A DNA stretch of 12,760 bases from an uncultured Curtobacterium sp. (GCA_913774725.1 CAJYIG010000208.1:1-12760); one strand, 5' to 3'; positions 5,886 to 12,606 are shown, counted from the first letter of the stretch. Program-made: numbers and translations. Notes: generated from the letters alone by a model not told the origin.

Positions 5886-5924
5886 GCGACAGACCACCGC
5901 GAACCCTCCACGGTGATCTGTCGC
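5886..5924 (-). terminator. Hairpin downstream of folD, likely operon terminator
   Basis: Arms GCGACAGA (5886-5893) and TCTGTCGC (5917-5924) pair. After one mismatch, CACCG (5895-5899) pairs with CGGTG (5911-5915), leaving an 11-nt loop. It begins about 50 bp after the folD stop in the direction of transcription. There is no U-tract, so termination is inferred from position. Confidence 0.55.
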
Positions 5925-5973
5925 CTTCGTGGAACGGACCGGACCGGCGCGACCGCGCGACCAGCGCGCCGCG

Positions 5974-6897
5974 CTAGCGCAGGTGGCGCTCGGCGGCCTC
6001 GACGACGTTCTTCATGAGCATCGCGCGGGTCATCGGCCCGACGCCGCCCGGGGTCGGCGACAGGAACCCGGCGACCGACGCCACCGAGGGGTCGACGTCA
6101 CCGCGGAGCTTCGCCTTCCCGGTGGTCTCATCGACGATCCTGCTGATGCCCACGTCGATGACGGCCGCACCGGGCTTGACCCAGTCCGGCTGCACGAGCC
6201 CGGCGACACCGGCGGCCGCGACGATGATGTCCGCGCGACGGCACTCGGCGGCGACGTCCTCGGTCAGGGAGTGCGTCAACGTCGCGGTGGCCTCGAGCCG
6301 GGTCAGGAGCAGCCCGAGCGGACGACCGACCGTCAGGCCCTGCCCGATGATCGTGACGTGCTGCCCGCGGATCGGGACGTCGTAGGCCTCGAGCATCGCG
6401 ACGATGCCGCGCGGGGTGCACGGCAGCGGCGCGTCGATCGTTCCGGCTCCGCCGGGGACCGCGAGCACGAGCTCGCCGAGGTTCGTCGGGTGCAGGCCGT
6501 CGGCGTCCTTCGCCGGGTTCATCAGCTCGAGCATCGGGATCGGGTCGATGCCCTGCGGCAGCGGGAGCTGCACGATGAACGCCGTGACCCGAGGGTCGTC
6601 GTTCATCTGCAGGATCGCCGAGCGGATGTCGGCCGCACTCGCGGTCTCCGGCAGGTCGATGCGGACCGAGTCGAGCCCGATCTGCGCCGAGTCCTTGTGC
6701 TTGCCGGCGACGTACGACACCGAACCCGGGTTCTGGCCGACCATGATCGTGCCGAGCCCGGGCCGGAACCCGTGGTCGTGCAACCGGTCGATGCGGACCT
6801 TCAGGTCGTCGAGCGTGCGCGCGGCGAGGGCGGTGCCGTCGATGCGGACGGCACTGCCCTCACCCGCCCAACGCTCACGAGGGAGCGCGGCGCTCAC
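5974..6897 (-). CDS. folD: Bifunctional methylenetetrahydrofolate dehydrogenase / methenyltetrahydrofolate cyclohydrolase, 307 aa
   Basis: FolD oxidises 5,10-methylene-THF with NADP+ and hydrolyses the methenyl form to 10-formyl-THF, the one-carbon donor for purine synthesis. Visible motifs are [16 protein letters not shown] (53-68), with Tyr62 and the catalytic Lys66 in the YxxxK arrangement, then [46 protein letters not shown] in the nucleotide domain, and the signature [15 protein letters not shown] near the C-terminus. The GTG at 6897 overlaps the glyA stop (GTGA, 6894-6897), so it is translationally coupled. It gives an N-terminal extension of about 15 residues before the usual start (VRIDGTALA), and no in-frame ATG, GTG or TTG offers a shorter version. 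It is the second gene of a glyA-folD operon under the ZTP riboswitch. Confidence 0.95.
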   Translation of the reverse strand: MSAALPRERWAGEGSAVRIDGTALAARTLDDLKVRIDRLHDHGFRPGLGTIMVGQNPGSVSYVAGKHKDSAQIGLDSVRIDLPETASAADIRSAILQMNDDPRVTAFIVQLPLPQGIDPIPMLELMNPAKDADGLHPTNLGELVLAVPGGAGTIDAPLPCTPRGIVAMLEAYDVPIRGQHVTIIGQGLTVGRPLGLLLTRLEATATLTHSLTEDVAAECRRADIIVAAAGVAGLVQPDWVKPGAAVIDVGISRIVDETTGKAKLRGDVDPSVASVAGFLSPTPGGVGPMTRAMLMKNVVEAAERHLR

Positions 6898-8183
6898 GCG
6901 TACAGCGGGAACGCGTCGGTCAGGGCCTTCACCCGGGCCGAGAGCGCTGCGATGTCCGGGTTCGGCATGAGGGTCAGCGCGATGATGTCCGCCACCTCGG
7001 TGAACTCGGCGTCGCCGAAGCCGCGGGTCGCCAGCGCCGGGGTGCCGATGCGGACACCCGAGGTGACCATCGGCGGGCGCGGGTCGAACGGCACGGAGTT
7101 GCGGTTCACGGTGATGCCGACCTCGTGCAGCAGGTCCTCTGCCTGCTTGCCGTCGACCTCGGACTCGCGCAGGTCGACGAGCACCAGGTGCACGTCGGTA
7201 CCGCCGGTGAGGACGTCGATGCCCGCGGCCCGCGCGTCGGCCTGCGTGAGCCGGTCCGCCAGCAGACGAGCGCCGCGGAGCGTGCGCTCCTGGCGGTCCT
7301 TGAACTCCGGCTGGCCCGCGAGCAGGAACGCGGTGGCCTTGGCGGCGATCACGTGCATGAGCGGACCGCCCTGCTGGCCCGGGAACACCGCGGAGTTCAG
7401 CTTCTTGAAGAGCGACTCCTCGTTGGACAGGATGATGCCCGAGCGCGGACCGGCGAGCGTCTTGTGCACGGTCGAGGACACGACGTGCGCGTGGGGCAGC
7501 GGCGACGGGTGCAGGCCCGCGGCGACGAGACCGGCGAAGTGCGCCATGTCCACCCAGAGCGTCGCGCCGACCTCGTCCGCGATCGCACGGAACTTCGCGA
7601 AGTCGAGCTGGCGCGGGTAGGCCGACCAGCCGGCGATGAGGACCTTCGGCTGGTGCTCGATCGCCTTCGCGCGGATGTCGTCGTAGTCGACCTCGAAGGT
7701 CTCCGGGTCGACGCCGTACGACACGGCGTTGTAGATGCGGCCGGAGAAGTTGAGCTTCATGCCGTGCGTCAGGTGACCGCCGTGGGCGAGCTCGAGGCCG
7801 AGGATGGTGTCCCCGGCGGAGGCGATGGCGTGCAGGACCGCGGCGTTCGCGCTGGCGCCGGAGTGCGGCTGCACGTTGGCGTACGCGGCACCGAACAGGG
7901 CCTTCGCCCGGTCGATGGCGAGCTGCTCGGCGACGTCGACGTACTCGCAGCCGCCGTAGTAGCGCTTGCCCGGGTACCCCTCGGCGTACTTGTTCGTCAG
8001 GACGGAGCCCTGCGACTCGAGGACGGCACGCGGGACGAAGTTCTCGGACGCGATCATCTCGAGGGTGTCGCGCTGGCGTCCGAGCTCGTTCTGCAGCACG
8101 GCGGCGATCTCGGGGTCGACCTCGGCGAGCGGGGCGTTGAAGGTGGACTGCGCGGTGGCAGGCGTCAGATCGGTGATGGACAC
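6894..8183 (-). CDS. glyA: Serine hydroxymethyltransferase, 429 aa
   Basis: GlyA is the PLP enzyme that converts serine and tetrahydrofolate to glycine and 5,10-methylene-THF, the substrate of the next gene product, FolD. Hallmarks are [66 protein letters not shown] and the PLP-lysine motif [14 protein letters not shown] with Lys241. The C-terminal [15 protein letters not shown] is also present. Length matches the family (about 417-430). The GTG at 8183 is preceded by a GAGGAG ribosome binding site four bases upstream, and the reading upstream is the riboswitch leader. The ribosome binding site can pair with a segment 23 nt upstream, which suggests translational control. The stop overlaps the folD start. 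Confidence 0.97.
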   Translation of the reverse strand: MSITDLTPATAQSTFNAPLAEVDPEIAAVLQNELGRQRDTLEMIASENFVPRAVLESQGSVLTNKYAEGYPGKRYYGGCEYVDVAEQLAIDRAKALFGAAYANVQPHSGASANAAVLHAIASAGDTILGLELAHGGHLTHGMKLNFSGRIYNAVSYGVDPETFEVDYDDIRAKAIEHQPKVLIAGWSAYPRQLDFAKFRAIADEVGATLWVDMAHFAGLVAAGLHPSPLPHAHVVSSTVHKTLAGPRSGIILSNEESLFKKLNSAVFPGQQGGPLMHVIAAKATAFLLAGQPEFKDRQERTLRGARLLADRLTQADARAAGIDVLTGGTDVHLVLVDLRESEVDGKQAEDLLHEVGITVNRNSVPFDPRPPMVTSGVRIGTPALATRGFGDAEFTEVADIIALTLMPNPDIAALSARVKALTDAFPLYA

Positions 8184-8189
8184 GGGACT

Positions 8190-8224
8190 CCTCGTTGTCT
8201 GATCGCCGCGCGGACGCGACGAGG
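8190..8224 (-). promoter_or_regulatory. Candidate Shine-Dalgarno-sequestering helix of glyA
   Basis: In the minus-strand transcript CCUCGU (8224-8219) is complementary to ACGAGG (8195-8190), which includes most of the GAGGAG ribosome binding site. The loop is 23 nt. It lies between the aptamer and the GTG, where an expression platform is expected. Six base pairs is short, and the switching partner is not proven. Confidence 0.4.
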
Positions 8225-8235
8225 TGGACGGGTGG

Positions 8236-8315
8236 GCGCGGCCCAGGCGTACGGCCGCGCTCCGTGTCAGGTGTCGCTCCCCGATGGTGACCCATCCAAC
8301 GCCAGTCGCGACCCC
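8236..8315 (-). ncRNA. ZTP/ZMP riboswitch (pfl motif) upstream of glyA-folD
   Basis: Reading the minus strand, the conserved pfl elements appear in order. GGGGTCGCGACTGGC is at 8315-8301. A small hairpin GATGG-GTCA-CCATC is at 8296-8283, followed by GGGGAGCG (8282-8275). The 3' domain contains GCCTGGGC (8248-8241). GUCGC (8312-8308) pairs with GCGAC (8277-8273) to form the first stem, with two further pairs after a mismatch. The 3' hairpin GCGCGGCC/GGCCGCGC (8260-8253, 8243-8236) carries the CGCCUGGGC core. This class senses the purine intermediates ZMP/ZTP, which build up when 10-formyl-THF is short, and it typically controls glyA, folD and purH genes. It lies directly after a good promoter, and glyA starts about 50 nt further on. 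Confidence 0.87.
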
Positions 8316-8318
8316 TCG

Positions 8319-8347
8319 ATCGTACCGAGCGGGCACGTTCGTGTCAC
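8319..8347 (-). promoter_or_regulatory. Promoter of the glyA-folD operon
   Basis: On the minus strand the -35 GTGACA (8347-8342) and the -10 TACGAT (8324-8319) are separated by exactly 17 bp. The predicted start, near 8312, coincides with the first stem of the riboswitch, so aptamer and promoter support each other. Confidence 0.75.
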
Positions 8348-8357
8348 CCTTGGGGAC

Positions 8358-8387
8358 ATGCACCCGAGCATCCCCGTCGACGCATGA
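8358..8387 (+). CDS. Possible 9-codon leader ORF before clpS
   Basis: ATG 8358 opens a nine-residue ORF (MHPSIPVDA) preceded by TTGGGGAC, a passable ribosome binding site. Its TGA overlaps the ATG at 8384 as ATGA. It is too short to be recognised by similarity. The call rests on the ATG, the purine stretch and the overlap chain that leads to clpS. Confidence 0.3.
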   Translation: MHPSIPVDA

Positions 8388-8401
8388 CCGCCGTCGCATG
8401 A
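8384..8401 (+). CDS. Possible 5-codon leader ORF overlapping clpS
   Basis: ATG 8384 encodes MTAVA and stops at TGA 8399-8401, which overlaps the clpS ATG at 8398 as ATGA. It is itself overlapped by the 9-codon ORF. clpS has no visible ribosome binding site of its own, so reinitiation from these ORFs is conceivable. Confidence 0.28.
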
Positions 8402-8697
8402 CCCTGATCAGCCCCGACGTCGAGGAGCGCACCGACCTCGCCGCCCGGTTCGACGTCCCGTGGGTCACCGTGGTCTGGGACGACCCGGTGAACCTGATGT
8501 CGTACGTCACCTACGTCTTCCAGAGCTACTTCGGCTTCTCGCACGCCCGCGCCGAGCGGCTCATGCGCCAGGTGCACGACGACGGCCGGGCGATCGTCGC
8601 GACCGGTGCCCGCGAGGCGATGGAGCGCCACGTCGAGGCAATGCACGGCTACGGCCTGCAGGCCACGGTCGACCGCGCCGCGGGACCGGACGCGTGA
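8398..8697 (+). CDS. clpS: ATP-dependent Clp protease adaptor ClpS, 99 aa
   Basis: ClpS binds N-degron substrates and delivers them to the ClpC/ClpA-ClpP protease. The conserved core is clear: [17 protein letters not shown] (about 19-35), with the DDPVNLM substrate-pocket segment, then [29 protein letters not shown] and the C-terminal [19 protein letters not shown]. Length and order match actinobacterial ClpS. The ATG at 8398 is the first in-frame start before the core and gives the usual acidic N-terminus (SPDVEERTD). No Shine-Dalgarno precedes it. The stop overlaps the next gene (GTGA, 8694-8697), and that partner is a DUF2017 protein, the common neighbour of clpS in actinobacteria. It is transcribed divergently from glyA. 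Confidence 0.93.
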   Translation: MTLISPDVEERTDLAARFDVPWVTVVWDDPVNLMSYVTYVFQSYFGFSHARAERLMRQVHDDGRAIVATGAREAMERHVEAMHGYGLQATVDRAAGPDA

Positions 8698-9170
8698 TCC
8701 CCTTCACCCGGCAGCAGGACGGGGTGCACCTCGCGATGTCCGAGGGCGAGCGCGCGGTCCTCGCCTCGCTCACGGAGCAGCTGCAGCAGGTGCTCGCCGG
8801 TGACCTGACCGCCGACCCCGTCGCGGCGCGGATGTTCCCGGACGCCTACCCCTCGGACACCGAGGCGAGCGACGAGTTCCGCCGCTGGACGCAGGCGGAC
8901 CTGCTGACGCAGAAGACCGCGAACGCCGACGTCGTGCACGACTGGCTGACCGGCACGCGGGACGGCGCACTGACCGCCCACGACGAGCAGGCGTGGCTGC
9001 GGTGCCTCACCGACCTCCGGCTGACGATCGCGGAGCGGCTCGGCATCACGGACGCCGCATCCGAGGAGGCCTCGTACACCGGGGACGCCGGCCTCGGCCT
9101 CCGCGACGTCTACGACTGGATCGGGTACGTGCAGGAACACCTGGTCACGACCCTCACCACCGCGGGCTGA
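8694..9170 (+). CDS. DUF2017 family protein, 158 aa
   Basis: The protein starts [30 protein letters not shown] and continues as a helical soluble protein. [15 protein letters not shown] segment and an [10 protein letters not shown] segment follow, then [23 protein letters not shown] and [15 protein letters not shown] near the end. This is the recognisable pattern of the actinobacterial DUF2017 proteins encoded next to clpS, whose biochemical role is not known to me. The GTG at 8694 overlaps the clpS stop by four bases, so translation is coupled. Co-translation suggests a link with N-degron proteolysis (inference). Length is typical, with no membrane segment or signal peptide. Confidence 0.85.
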   Translation: MIPFTRQQDGVHLAMSEGERAVLASLTEQLQQVLAGDLTADPVAARMFPDAYPSDTEASDEFRRWTQADLLTQKTANADVVHDWLTGTRDGALTAHDEQAWLRCLTDLRLTIAERLGITDAASEEASYTGDAGLGLRDVYDWIGYVQEHLVTTLTTAG

Positions 9171-9175
9171 CGTCA

Positions 9176-9219
9176 GGGCCGGGAGGCACGGCGCACGTCC
9201 GCCGCGTCAGCCCCGGCCC
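9176..9219. terminator. Convergent terminator region between DUF2017 and the NmrA-like gene
   Basis: GGGCCGGG (9176-9183) pairs with CCCGGCCC (9212-9219), and inside it CGGCG (9189-9193) pairs with CGCCG (9200-9204). The structure lies between two convergent genes and covers the last codons of the minus-strand gene. A bidirectional role is plausible. There is no U-tract. Confidence 0.45.
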
Positions 9220-10085
9220 GTCAGCTGCTCGCGGTTCCCGCGTGCCCACTCCGCCAGCGACCGCGGCGGCCGTCCGGTGATACGGGCCACGTCGTCGCTC
9301 ATGACGTCGACACCGTCGAGTCCACGACGGAGCACCCGTCCGAACTGCTGCCGGAGCCCTTCCGCCTGCCACGCCGGGACACCGCCGGCGCGGACGACGG
9401 CTCGGTAGACGCGGCTCGGCAGGTGCACGGGGCGCACGCGGCGTCCGAGTCCCGACGAGAGGCCGGCCGCGATCCCTCCGGCGTCGAGTGCGTCCGGACC
9501 GGTGAGCACGGGCTCGGTGCCGTCGTGCCCGTCCTCGGTCAGCACCGCGGCTGCGGTCCGCGCGATGTCGGCGGTGTCGATCCAGCCCGCTCGGCCACGA
9601 CCGGTGGTGTGCGGGAACCACCCGCGGCGGATCGCCGGCGCCGAGGGCAGCAGGTTCGTCATGAACGCCGACGGGTGCAGGATCGTCCACGCGAGCCCGC
9701 TCTCCCGCAGGATCCGGTCGGTCCGCCAGGCCGCCGCGGCCCACGGCATGGGCGAGTGCTCGGCCGCGTCCCCGCCGGACAGGTGCACCACCCGTGGCAC
9801 ACCGGCTCGCTGCGCGGCGCGGACCCCGGTCTCGCCCTGCTCCGCCTGCCGCTTGCTGACCGGCGTGACGAGGAAGAGGCGGTCGACGCCGTCGAGGGCA
9901 CGGGTCAGGGCATCGAGGTCGTCGAGGTCCGCGAGCCGCGCGTCGATCCCCCGCGCCCGGAGCCGCTCGGCCTGGTCGTGACGACGGACGACGGCGCGCA
10001 CCGGTGCCCCGGAGTCGCGCAGCAGTTCGAGCGTCTTCCCACCGACGTCCCCGGTGACGCCCGTGATCGCGATCGTGTCGGTCAT
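9207..10085 (-). CDS. NmrA-like NAD(P)-binding protein (atypical short-chain dehydrogenase), 292 aa
   Basis: The N-terminus IAITGVTGDVGGKTLELL (5-22) is a Rossmann nucleotide-binding loop of the TGxTGxxG type used by NmrA/QorB-like proteins. AVVRRHDQAERL follows, where the basic residues would contact the NADP phosphate. Later come LFLVTPVS, RVVHLSG, WTILHPSAFMTNLL and GWIDTADIARTAAAVL, all typical of the NAD(P)H-binding NmrA-like/quinone-oxidoreductase family. The catalytic Tyr-x-x-x-Lys of classical SDRs is not seen, so it may be a redox sensor or a quinone reductase; I cannot choose between these. The ATG at 10085 has a strong GAAGGAGGGG ribosome binding site. It is divergent from a MarR regulator across a palindrome, which suggests it is that regulator's target. 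Confidence 0.88.
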   Translation of the reverse strand: MTDTIAITGVTGDVGGKTLELLRDSGAPVRAVVRRHDQAERLRARGIDARLADLDDLDALTRALDGVDRLFLVTPVSKRQAEQGETGVRAAQRAGVPRVVHLSGGDAAEHSPMPWAAAAWRTDRILRESGLAWTILHPSAFMTNLLPSAPAIRRGWFPHTTGRGRAGWIDTADIARTAAAVLTEDGHDGTEPVLTGPDALDAGGIAAGLSSGLGRRVRPVHLPSRVYRAVVRAGGVPAWQAEGLRQQFGRVLRRGLDGVDVMSDDVARITGRPPRSLAEWARGNREQLTGRG

Positions 10086-10106
10086 GGTGACCCCTCCTTC
10101 GGTATC

Positions 10107-10140
10107 AGTTTCCTGTTACTCGAAACTACGCCGGTAGGAT
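10107..10140. promoter_or_regulatory. Divergent control region: palindrome AGTTTC-N9-GAAACT and marR1 -10
   Basis: AGTTTC (10107-10112) and GAAACT (10122-10127) are exact inverted half-sites 9 bp apart, giving the 21-bp length usual for MarR operators. The -10 of the MarR gene is TAGGAT (10135-10140), six bases before its GTG. The palindrome covers its -35 zone and lies upstream of the NmrA-like gene on the other strand. Repression of both genes is inferred. Confidence 0.55.
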
Positions 10141-10146
10141 CGGGCC

Positions 10147-10605
10147 GTGCCCAGCGACTTCTCGGTGAGCGGCGACGACGTCGATTCCGTCGCCGCGTGG
10201 ACGGTGATCCGCGCCGCGCGGGAGCTCGCCCGACGGCTCGCCGAGGAGCTCGAACCCCTCGACCTGAGCCCGGTCGAGTTCGGCGCACTGGTGCAGCTCG
10301 CCGCCGGCGGCGAGCACAACCAGGCCGAGCTCGCCCGCGCCGTGGGCGTCCGACCGCAGAGCATGGCCGCACTGGTGGGCGGGCTCGAGACGCGGGGACT
10401 CGTCGAGCGGGGCGCCGCGCCGGGTCGGGGACGGGCCTCCCGGCTGCACCTGACCCGTGACGGTCGGGAGCTGCTGGCGGACGCCTGGCCCCGCGTGCGG
10501 GCGAGCAACGCCTGGTTCGGGGACGACGTGGACGGACTCGTGGCGGCCCTGCGACCGTTCACGACGGACGGCACCATCGGTGCCGCCGCGGACGGCGTCG
10601 TCTGA
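10147..10605 (+). CDS. MarR-family transcriptional regulator (first of two), 152 aa
   Basis: A dimeric winged-helix regulator. An N-terminal helix (AAWTVIRAARELARRLAEELEPLDLSP, about 16-42) leads into VEFGALVQLAAGG. The helix-turn-helix follows (NQAELARAVGVRPQSMAALVGGLETRGLVERG, about 59-90), then a wing (GRGRASRLHLTRDGREL) and a C-terminal helix. MarR proteins usually repress neighbouring stress or efflux genes until bound by a small ligand. The GTG at 10147 lies six bases after TAGGAT and has no Shine-Dalgarno, so the mRNA is probably leaderless. It is divergent from the NmrA-like gene and 48 bp upstream of a second MarR gene, whose recognition helix (GVRPQSM) is identical. Confidence 0.9.
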   Translation: MPSDFSVSGDDVDSVAAWTVIRAARELARRLAEELEPLDLSPVEFGALVQLAAGGEHNQAELARAVGVRPQSMAALVGGLETRGLVERGAAPGRGRASRLHLTRDGRELLADAWPRVRASNAWFGDDVDGLVAALRPFTTDGTIGAAADGVV

Positions 10606-10611
10606 TCAGAA

Positions 10612-10647
10612 GGCAACCTTGCAAGTTGCCCTGCCGAGTCGTATCGT
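10612..10647 (+). promoter_or_regulatory. marR2 promoter with overlapping operator
   Basis: The -35 TTGCAA (10619-10624) and -10 TATCGT (10642-10647) are 17 bp apart. The -10 ends six bases before the GTG at 10654. The -35 lies inside the palindrome CTTGCAAG (10618-10625), itself inside GGCAAC-N7-GTTGCC (10612-10630). Binding here would block RNA polymerase, which fits autorepression of marR2 and the MFS gene. Confidence 0.65.
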
Positions 10648-10653
10648 TCCGGT

Positions 10654-11073
10654 GTGGAACCGATCGAGACGCTCGCGGACGACCTGCTGACCCTGCACGG
10701 TCGCATCCGCCGCACGGTCCTCGCCGGGAAGACCGACGAGGTGACGGCGTCCCAGACCGCCGCGCTCGGTCGACTCCTACGCCACGGGGAGAGCACCGTC
10801 GCCGACCTCGCGCGCGCCGAGGGTGTCCGCCCGCAGTCGATGGGCGCGACCGTGCAAGCGCTCGTCGACCTCGGGCTCGTCGAACGCCGTCCGGACCCGG
10901 CGGACGGTCGTCGCACGCTCGTCCGCGCCACGGAGACCGGCTCGCGCGCCCGCGCCGACGCGTGGACCAACCGGTCCCGTGTGCTCACGGACCGCCTGGC
11001 GGCCCTGCCCGAGGACGACCGCACCACGGTCGCCCGTGCCCTCGCCATCCTCCTGCCGCTCACCGACGACTGA
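10654..11073 (+). CDS. MarR-family transcriptional regulator (second), 139 aa
   Basis: Compact winged-helix MarR protein. A dimerisation helix (about 1-25) precedes VTASQTAALGRLLRHGE, then the helix-turn-helix STVADLARAEGVRPQSM (about 50-66) and the next helix GATVQALVDLGLVERR. The wing is PDPADGRRTLVRAT, the standard DGR wing tip, and a C-terminal dimerisation helix ends in LPLTDD. The GTG at 10654 fits leaderless initiation from TATCGT. A transporter gene follows directly with a possible 4-nt CTGA overlap, so it most likely represses that efflux gene in an operon. The HTH closely resembles that of the upstream MarR gene, suggesting an old duplication. Confidence 0.91.
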   Translation: MEPIETLADDLLTLHGRIRRTVLAGKTDEVTASQTAALGRLLRHGESTVADLARAEGVRPQSMGATVQALVDLGLVERRPDPADGRRTLVRATETGSRARADAWTNRSRVLTDRLAALPEDDRTTVARALAILLPLTDD

Positions 11074-11090
11074 CCCGGAAGAAGCCCACC

Positions 11091-12506
11091 ACGTCCACGT
11101 CGACCTCCCCCGTCCCGACCACCGCCGACACCGCCACCACCGGCGGGAGCGGCTTCGGCCCGAAGCTCCTCGTCCCCGTCCTGGTCGGGCCGCTGCTCAA
11201 CCCGATCAACACGACGATGGTGTCCGTCGCCCTCGCGCCGATCTCCCGCGACCTCGGCATCGGGGCGTCGCAGGCGATCTGGCTCGTCGCTGCGCTCTAC
11301 CTGGCGAGCGCGGTCGCACAGCCGACGATGGGCAAGCTCGCCGACCGGTTCGGCCCGAAGAAGGTCTTCCTCACCGGACTGGTGATCGTCGGCGTCGCGG
11401 GCGTCGTGCCCGAGGTGCTGACCGGCTTCGGCGGTGCGGTCACCGCGCGGGTGCTCATCGGGATCGGGACGTCGTCGGCGTACCCGGCGGCCCTGACCAC
11501 GCTGCGGCAGCACTCCGCCCGGATCGGCAAGCCGACCCCACCGCTCGTGCTCGGTGCCCTGTCGATCACCTCGCTCGTGTCCGCTGCAGCCGGACCACCC
11601 CTCGGCGGGGCGCTCATCGCGGCGTTCGGCTGGCACGCGATCTTCCTGGTGAACGTCCCGCTCGCCGTGTTCGGCATCGTCGTCGCCGCGATGTGGCTGC
11701 CGTCCGACCGGCTCCGACCCCGGGATGCCGAGCAGCTGCCGGTCCGCACGGCCCTGGACCCGCTCGGCATGCTGCTGATGACCGGCACGGTGTCGGCGCT
11801 GCTGGTGTTCCTGCTCGACCTCGGCGCCGGACTCTGGTGGCTGCTCGCGGTCGCGGTCGCGCTGCTCGTGGCGCTCGTGCTGTGGGAGCTGCGCGCGACG
11901 AAGCCGTTCGTCGACGTCAGGCTGCTCGTCCGGAACGGTGCACTGTCCCGCACCTACGCCCGACTGTTCCTGACCTACCTGCTCGCGTACACGATGACCT
12001 ACGGGTTCTCGCAGTGGGTGCAGGACGTCGCGGGCTACCCGAGCGACGTCGCCGGGTACCTGCAGCTGCCCGCCGCCGTCGTGGCCGGGGTGGTGTCGTT
12101 CGTCGTCGCGCGGCGGACCGCTGTCCGTCGACCGCTCGTGGTCGCTGCGCTCGTCCCCCTGGTCGGGGCCGGGCTCCTGCTCCTCCTGCACGCCGGGTCG
12201 CCGCTGGTGCTCCTGCTCGTCGTGCCGGCGCTGTTCGGCGTCCCGCAGGCCCTGGCATCCGTGTCGAACCAGGCGGCGCTCTACAAGGTGGTGCCCTCGG
12301 AGTACATCGGCACCGCGGCCGGACTCTCGCGCACGAGCATCTACATCGGCGCGATCGCGGCGTCGTCGCTCATCGGTGGGGTGTTCGGGCAGGCCCCGAC
12401 CACGCCGGACCTGCACGTGCTCGCGTTGGTGATGCTCGGCGTCGGCGTCCTGCTCGCCGTCCTGACGCTCGCGGACCGGGCGCTGGCGCGGGCGGACGCG
12501 CGCTGA
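11091..12506 (+). CDS. MFS drug-efflux-type transporter, about 471 aa, with non-canonical start
   Basis: A major facilitator protein with about 14 hydrophobic segments, matching the DHA2 drug:H+ antiporter layout. Motif A is GKLADRFGPKKV (81-92 from the ACG), and the antiporter motif C is AAAGPPLGGAL (165-175). An Asn/Thr-rich first helix (LVGPLLNPINTTMVSVAL) resembles that of exporters. A substrate cannot be named, but the upstream MarR gene suggests an antimicrobial or toxic metabolite. No ATG, GTG or TTG lies in frame between the marR2 stop and the first membrane helix. The best candidate is ACG 11091, six bases after GGAAGAAG (11077-11084). The alternative is CTG 11070, which overlaps the marR2 stop as CTGA. 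The first in-frame ATG (11217) would delete helix 1. An upstream GTG inside marR2 would add an implausible Pro/Arg-rich tail. Confidence 0.85.
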   Translation, partial: TSTSTSPVPTTADTATTGGSGFGPKLLVPVLVGPLLNPINTTMVSVALAPISRDLGIGASQAIWLVAALYLASAVAQPTMGKLADRFGPKKVFLTGLVIVGVAGVVPEVLTGFGGAVTARVLIGIGTSSAYPAALTTLRQHSARIGKPTPPLVLGALSITSLVSAAAGPPLGGALIAAFGWHAIFLVNVPLAVFGIVVAAMWLPSDRLRPRDAEQLPVRTALDPLGMLLMTGTVSALLVFLLDLGAGLWWLLAVAVALLVALVLWELRATKPFVDVRLLVRNGALSRTYARLFLTYLLAYTMTYGFSQWVQDVAGYPSDVAGYLQLPAAVVAGVVSFVVARRTAVRRPLVVAALVPLVGAGLLLLLHAGSPLVLLLVVPALFGVPQALASVSNQAALYKVVPSEYIGTAAGLSRTSIYIGAIAASSLIGGVFGQAPTTPDLHVLALVMLGVGVLLAVLTLADRALARADAR

Positions 12507-12579
12507 CGCGAGCCGACGAGCACTCACCGACCGGCCTGCCCGCGTGGGGCGCACGCCGGACGCACCACGGGCCTCCCGG

Positions 12580-12593
12580 CCGGGGCGCCCCGG
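12580..12593. repeat. 14-bp perfect palindrome abutting the purU -10
   Basis: CCGGGGCGCCCCGG is its own reverse complement and touches the TACCCT -10 of the next gene (12594-12599). It could be part of the terminator of the MFS gene or an operator. The rest of 12507-12579 shows no other feature. Confidence 0.45.
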
Positions 12594-12599
12594 TACCCT
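12594..12599 (+). promoter_or_regulatory. -10 box of purU (leaderless)
   Basis: TACCCT is followed by seven bases and then GTG at 12607. The start of transcription would fall at the GTG. No convincing -35 is present. Confidence 0.5.
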
Positions 12600-12606
12600 G
12601 ATCTCC

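Noticed and set aside
5929..7620. Long plus-strand open frame opposite folD and glyA (563 codons)
   Set aside because: It is the antisense of well-supported folD and glyA. The translation is Arg/Asp/Gly-rich low-complexity sequence typical of high-GC shadow frames.
10626..11090. MFS start inside marR2 giving a 626-aa protein
   Set aside because: The added N-terminus is Arg/Pro-rich shadow sequence of marR2 and unlike any transporter N-terminus.
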